Origin: MGIIa-L3 sp11892u
GTDB taxonomy: Archaea > Thermoplasmatota > Poseidoniia > Poseidoniales > Poseidoniaceae
Direction: 5' to 3'
Length of the DNA stretch: 64,000 nt
Assembly (NCBI GenBank): GCA_965659685.1
Contig: CBFHXB010000003.1
Span: 45,824 to 109,823, forward strand
Shown here: positions 61,696-64,000 of the stretch, one piece after another
How the letters are laid out: the number at the start of each line of letters is the position of its first letter
Numbering within the stretch: the first letter of the stretch is position 1
Translations under genes and position numbers: made by a program
The notes under the pieces: generated by a model
What the model was told of the DNA's origin: nothing
Database searches by the model: none
Seen by the model: the letters and a program-made list of their open reading frames with translations, nothing else

Positions 61696-62502
61696 TCACT
61701 CGTCGTCGATTCGGCCACGCTGGGCGATGGCCGCCATGGCGATGGCGGCCGAAGCGACGACAAGACCGAAGCCGGGGCTTTCCTCTTCTTCCATGCCGTC
61801 TTCACCGGCCTGGAAGGCTTCCTCCCACGTGGACTCGTCGATGGGCAGATCAACGCGGCTGTCCTCGCCCAAGAAGAGCGTGAACGATGCTGGGTTGCCG
61901 GTTTGGGTGAGGCCGCCGAAGCCCGTGGTGCGGTCGCCACGGAGTTTCATGGTGACGTGCACGACGGGGTTGCCGTCACGGCCGTCCCAGAGGTTGTCCT
62001 CCTCAGTGAAGCGGTAGGAGAAGGGAATCTCCTGCTCGCCTTGGTTGGTCGAGGTGTGGTGGTAGCGGTAGAGTTCGTTCATGCCGTAACTGATGGTGAT
62101 GTTGAGTTGGTCGCAATCGTTCTGGCAGGGACCTTGGTTGTCGCCGTTGGTCCAGTCGCCTTCGAGGTTGAGCTTCAGGGTCCCACGGAGTTCACCGTCC
62201 ACGGTCATCATCAGGCGCTTGTCGAGTTCCGGGTTCATGCGGAAACGCAGGTCGATGTCGATGAGGCCGTTGTCGATGTCCTCGGTGTAGACGCCGTCCT
62301 CTGCCGAGGTGGTGTCGTTGGCGTCAAAGTGCGTCCAGGCGTTGTTGATGCCGTCGTGCCACAAGTAGAGCGTGGTCGCGTTGGCCGAGGGCTGACGCGT
62401 GTCCTCTTGCTGCTCGGATTGCTGCACGCTGACGTCACCGGCTTGCACCGGGACGAGCATCATGGCAGCCACAATCATGGTCAGGAGGAGCCGTCCTCGC
62501 AT
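61696..62502 (-). CDS. secreted PGF-CTERM protein
   Basis: 268 residues from ATG 62502. Signal peptide MRGRLLLTMIVAAMMLVPVQAG, an extracellular beta domain with DLRFRMNPELDKRLMMTVDG, Cys pair CQNDC and a strand-rich core, then ESPGFGLVVASAAIAMAAIA ending RGRIDDE. The P-G-F-G start of a short helix plus a basic end is the archaeosortase (ArtA) sorting signal PGF-CTERM. The helix is expected to be cut and replaced by lipid. In the acidic spacer before it (EAFQAGEDGMEEEESP) cleavage is expected. Function of the main domain is unknown. Lies 43 bases downstream of the second ftsZ. Confidence 0.7.
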   Translation of the reverse strand: MRGRLLLTMIVAAMMLVPVQAGDVSVQQSEQQEDTRQPSANATTLYLWHDGINNAWTHFDANDTTSAEDGVYTEDIDNGLIDIDLRFRMNPELDKRLMMTVDGELRGTLKLNLEGDWTNGDNQGPCQNDCDQLNITISYGMNELYRYHHTSTNQGEQEIPFSYRFTEEDNLWDGRDGNPVVHVTMKLRGDRTTGFGGLTQTGNPASFTLFLGEDSRVDLPIDESTWEEAFQAGEDGMEEEESPGFGLVVASAAIAMAAIAQRGRIDDE

Positions 62503-62545
62503 GGGCGGCCGTCGCCGTCGTGTGCTTTGAGCATGACGACGAAGG

Positions 62546-63700
62546 TCAATCGAAGCGACGGAAATCCTGTGGGGTCGCCTCGTTGCGCGAGGTGTGGTTG
62601 TGACGGGCCGCATTGGGCCGCAGACTGAGCGCCTCTGCGAGTTGATCGATTTCGACCCTGGGCTCGCGCATTTCATCGCCGCCGACGCCGGTGAAGATGG
62701 CCATGACCTTGATCGTGTCACCGAAGGCCGGGTCTTGGCGTGCACCGATGATGACGTTGGCGTCTTCCTTGATGCGCGAGGTCAGCAGGCGAACGACTTG
62801 GTTCGCCGCCTCGAGGGTCATGTAGGGTCCACCGGTCACGTGGACGAGCGCCCCGGTGGCGCCGGTCACGTCGACGTCGAGCAAGGGGTGGTTGAGGGCC
62901 TCGTGCACGACCTCTTCAGCGCCCCGATCGGATTCACCGTAGAGCATCATCGTCACGCCGCCGTCGGCCATGATGGTCCGCACGTCGGCGAAATCGAGGT
63001 TGATGAGCGAGGGCAAGGTGATCGTTTCGACGATGCCCTTGACGATCTCGGCCACGAGTTGATCCATGATGGAGAAGGCTTCCTCGACGGGAAGGTTGGG
63101 CACATAATCGAGCAGGCGGTTGTTGTCCAGCACCAGCACCGCGTCCGCAACGCGGCGCAGCGCTTCGAGGCCCTCGAGCGCGCGGGACTTTCGATGGTTG
63201 CGCTCGACGTGGAACGGCGTGGTCACGATGCCGACGACCAGGGCGCCGGCGGCCTTGGCTTCCTCCGCGACGACCGGAGCGATGCCGGTACCGGAGCCGC
63301 CGCCGAGCCCGCAGGCGATGAAGACGAGGTCCGCACCGCTGACGATGCGCTGGATCATTTCGCGTCCGGCCTCCGCACAACGGCGTCCGGTCGCAGGGTC
63401 ACCCCCGGCCCCAAGGCCGCGGGTGATGTGGCGCCCGACCAGCAATTTCTGCAGGGCGCGGGTGTTGTCGAGGTGCTGCTTGTCGGTGTTGATGGCCACG
63501 GTGGTGGCCGCGTGAACGCCGAGGTGCGTGATGCGGTTCAGGGTGTTGTTGCCGGAGCCGCCACAGCCGACGATGAGGATGCGGGGATCGGGCAAGGTCA
63601 GGTCGTTGAGGTCGCTGTCCATGAACGACGTTCGCGACTCCCGCATCGCATCGTCCCGCATCTGCGAGACGATGTCAGAAAGGGTCGATTCGTTTGCCAT
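62546..63700 (-). CDS. ftsZ2: cell division protein FtsZ, second paralogue
   Basis: 384 residues from ATG 63700 (MANESTLSDIVSQMRDDAMR); an 89-codon upstream in-frame run has no homology and is rejected. RILIVGCGGSGNNTLNRITH, LGAGGDPATGRRCAEAG, tubulin signature GGGSGTG at 133-139, MVDQLVAEIVKGI-type helix, and SLINLDFADVRTIMADGGV T7 loop. Its N-terminal extension differs from the first FtsZ and its C-terminal tail is Asn/Arg-rich (RHNHTSRNEATPQDFRRFD). Archaeal FtsZ1 and FtsZ2 have distinct tasks in ring scaffold and constriction; which of the two this is cannot be settled from the text alone. Confidence 0.95.
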   Translation of the reverse strand: MANESTLSDIVSQMRDDAMRESRTSFMDSDLNDLTLPDPRILIVGCGGSGNNTLNRITHLGVHAATTVAINTDKQHLDNTRALQKLLVGRHITRGLGAGGDPATGRRCAEAGREMIQRIVSGADLVFIACGLGGGSGTGIAPVVAEEAKAAGALVVGIVTTPFHVERNHRKSRALEGLEALRRVADAVLVLDNNRLLDYVPNLPVEEAFSIMDQLVAEIVKGIVETITLPSLINLDFADVRTIMADGGVTMMLYGESDRGAEEVVHEALNHPLLDVDVTGATGALVHVTGGPYMTLEAANQVVRLLTSRIKEDANVIIGARQDPAFGDTIKVMAIFTGVGGDEMREPRVEIDQLAEALSLRPNAARHNHTSRNEATPQDFRRFD

Positions 63701-63770
63701 GCTCACGCCTGCACCATCCGCGTGTTCGGGTCCCATCCCAACACCTGAGGCCGCGAGCCTGCTCCTTCCT

Positions 63771-63778
63771 ATCTTAAG
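63771..63778 (-). promoter_or_regulatory. weak TATA-like box for ftsZ2
   Basis: Reverse-strand CTTAAGAT in a GC-rich region, about 75 bases before the start, implying a leader near 48 bases. Only spacing and AT content support it. Confidence 0.3.
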
Positions 63779-63872
63779 CACACCCGTTCGACCGTGCCGC
63801 ACACCCCAACTTCGCGACGCCCGATTCATCGCCGGGGCGAGGAGCCTGACCTTCTTCTCGGCCTCCACCTTG

Positions 63873-63878
63873 AAATAT
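63873..63878 (+). promoter_or_regulatory. TATA-like box of tRNA-Tyr
   Basis: AAATAT centred 26 bases before the first base of the tRNA, the classic archaeal spacing. Confidence 0.5.
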
Positions 63879-63900
63879 CGGGGGCGGGTCGCACAGCCTG

Positions 63901-64000
63901 CCTCACTTAGCTCAGTTGGTAGAGCACCTGACTGTAGTTGTGCAAACACACACGTCTCAGCAGACATCAGGGTGTCCCCGGTTCAAGTCCGGGAGTGGGG
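63901..64000 (+). tRNA. tRNA-Tyr (GUA) with 28-base intron, 3' end at window edge
   Basis: Acceptor CCTCACT pairs with AGTGGGG at the last seven bases, giving C1-G72, the archaeal tRNA-Tyr identity pair. Anticodon stem CCTGA/TCAGG encloses CTGTAG (anticodon GTA at 63934-63936). Bases 63938-63965 form an intron at the canonical 37/38 position, followed by A38. T-arm CCCGGTTCAAGTCCGGG. Discriminator and CCA, if encoded, are beyond the window. Confidence 0.93.

Noticed and set aside
1..64000. Prophage, insertion sequence or integrative element
   Set aside because: No transposase, integrase, terminal repeats or attachment duplications next to the tRNA genes could be found.

Overview
The window is a contiguous, gene-dense piece of an archaeal chromosome. 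The archaeal core is unmistakable: RadA, RNA polymerase subunit Rpb4/RpoF, ribosomal proteins L21e, L1, L10 (P0-type) and L12 (P1-type), SecE, a NusG-like Spt5, Pus10, a DUF655 protein, an initiator tRNA-Met with an A1-U72 pair, and an intron-containing tRNA-Tyr with C1-G72. Beside this sit genes more familiar from bacteria: both exonuclease VII subunits, KatG, a Fur/PerR regulator, a MacB-like ABC transporter with an RND exporter, a copper P-type ATPase and an NSS symporter. High GC, two FtsZ paralogues, many single-pass surface proteins and a PGF-CTERM protein suggest a marine euryarchaeon near Thermoplasmata, most plausibly Marine Group II (Poseidoniales). That taxonomic call is inference, not proven by a marker alignment.

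Layout. 1-3.6 kb: truncated isocitrate dehydrogenase (minus), OsmC-like protein, small surface and repeat proteins, initiator tRNA. 3.7-8.3 kb: lipoprotein, radA, ftsZ, Fap7-like kinase, CDP-alcohol phosphatidyltransferase. 8.4-12.2 kb: a very large FN3-like surface protein and a small membrane protein. 12.2-15.9 kb (minus): MtaD-like deaminase, tRNA-Thr, phosphoglycerate kinase, membrane protein. 16.0-19.6 kb (plus): M24 peptidase, Zn-finger-like small protein, tandem histone-fold-like protein, thioredoxin-like protein, membrane protein. 19.5-27.2 kb (minus): one long head-to-tail run, pus10, L21e, rpoF, DUF655, ksgA, HhH/zinc-ribbon protein, ferredoxin, a 57-residue membrane protein, xseA, xseB, MIP18-like protein. 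27.3-34.0 kb (minus): RND exporter, ABC permease and ABC ATPase. 34.1-35.0 kb: membrane protein and tRNA-Leu. 35.1-38.2 kb: Fur, KatG and divergent peroxiredoxin. 38.3-43.9 kb (minus): copper chaperone, CopA, RNase II/R, DnaJ-like protein. 44.0-47.7 kb (plus): secE, spt5, L11, L1, L10, L12. 47.9-54.5 kb: small proteins, phosphohexomutase, RidA, DUF354, Nudix, cis-prenyltransferase, unknown membrane protein. 54.5-64 kb: MscS channel, M14 carboxypeptidase coupled to an NSS symporter, coiled-coil membrane protein, HisRS, PGF-CTERM protein, second FtsZ, tRNA-Tyr.

The most unusual items lie inside otherwise conserved machinery. Spt5 carries an N-terminal Nudix-like domain whose catalytic box is degenerate. 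The neighbouring L11 gene encodes only the C-terminal half of the protein. Pus10 holds an inserted basic segment plus a SAP-like motif. A 270-residue protein is built from repeated histone-fold-like helices.

Genes are packed tightly: many ATGA, GTGA or TGATG overlaps imply translational coupling, and some convergent genes abut at TGATCA. TATA-like boxes about 26 bases before the start codons of katG and of the ABC ATPase suggest leaderless mRNAs. I found no CRISPR array, insertion sequence, rRNA gene or gap longer than 300 bases.
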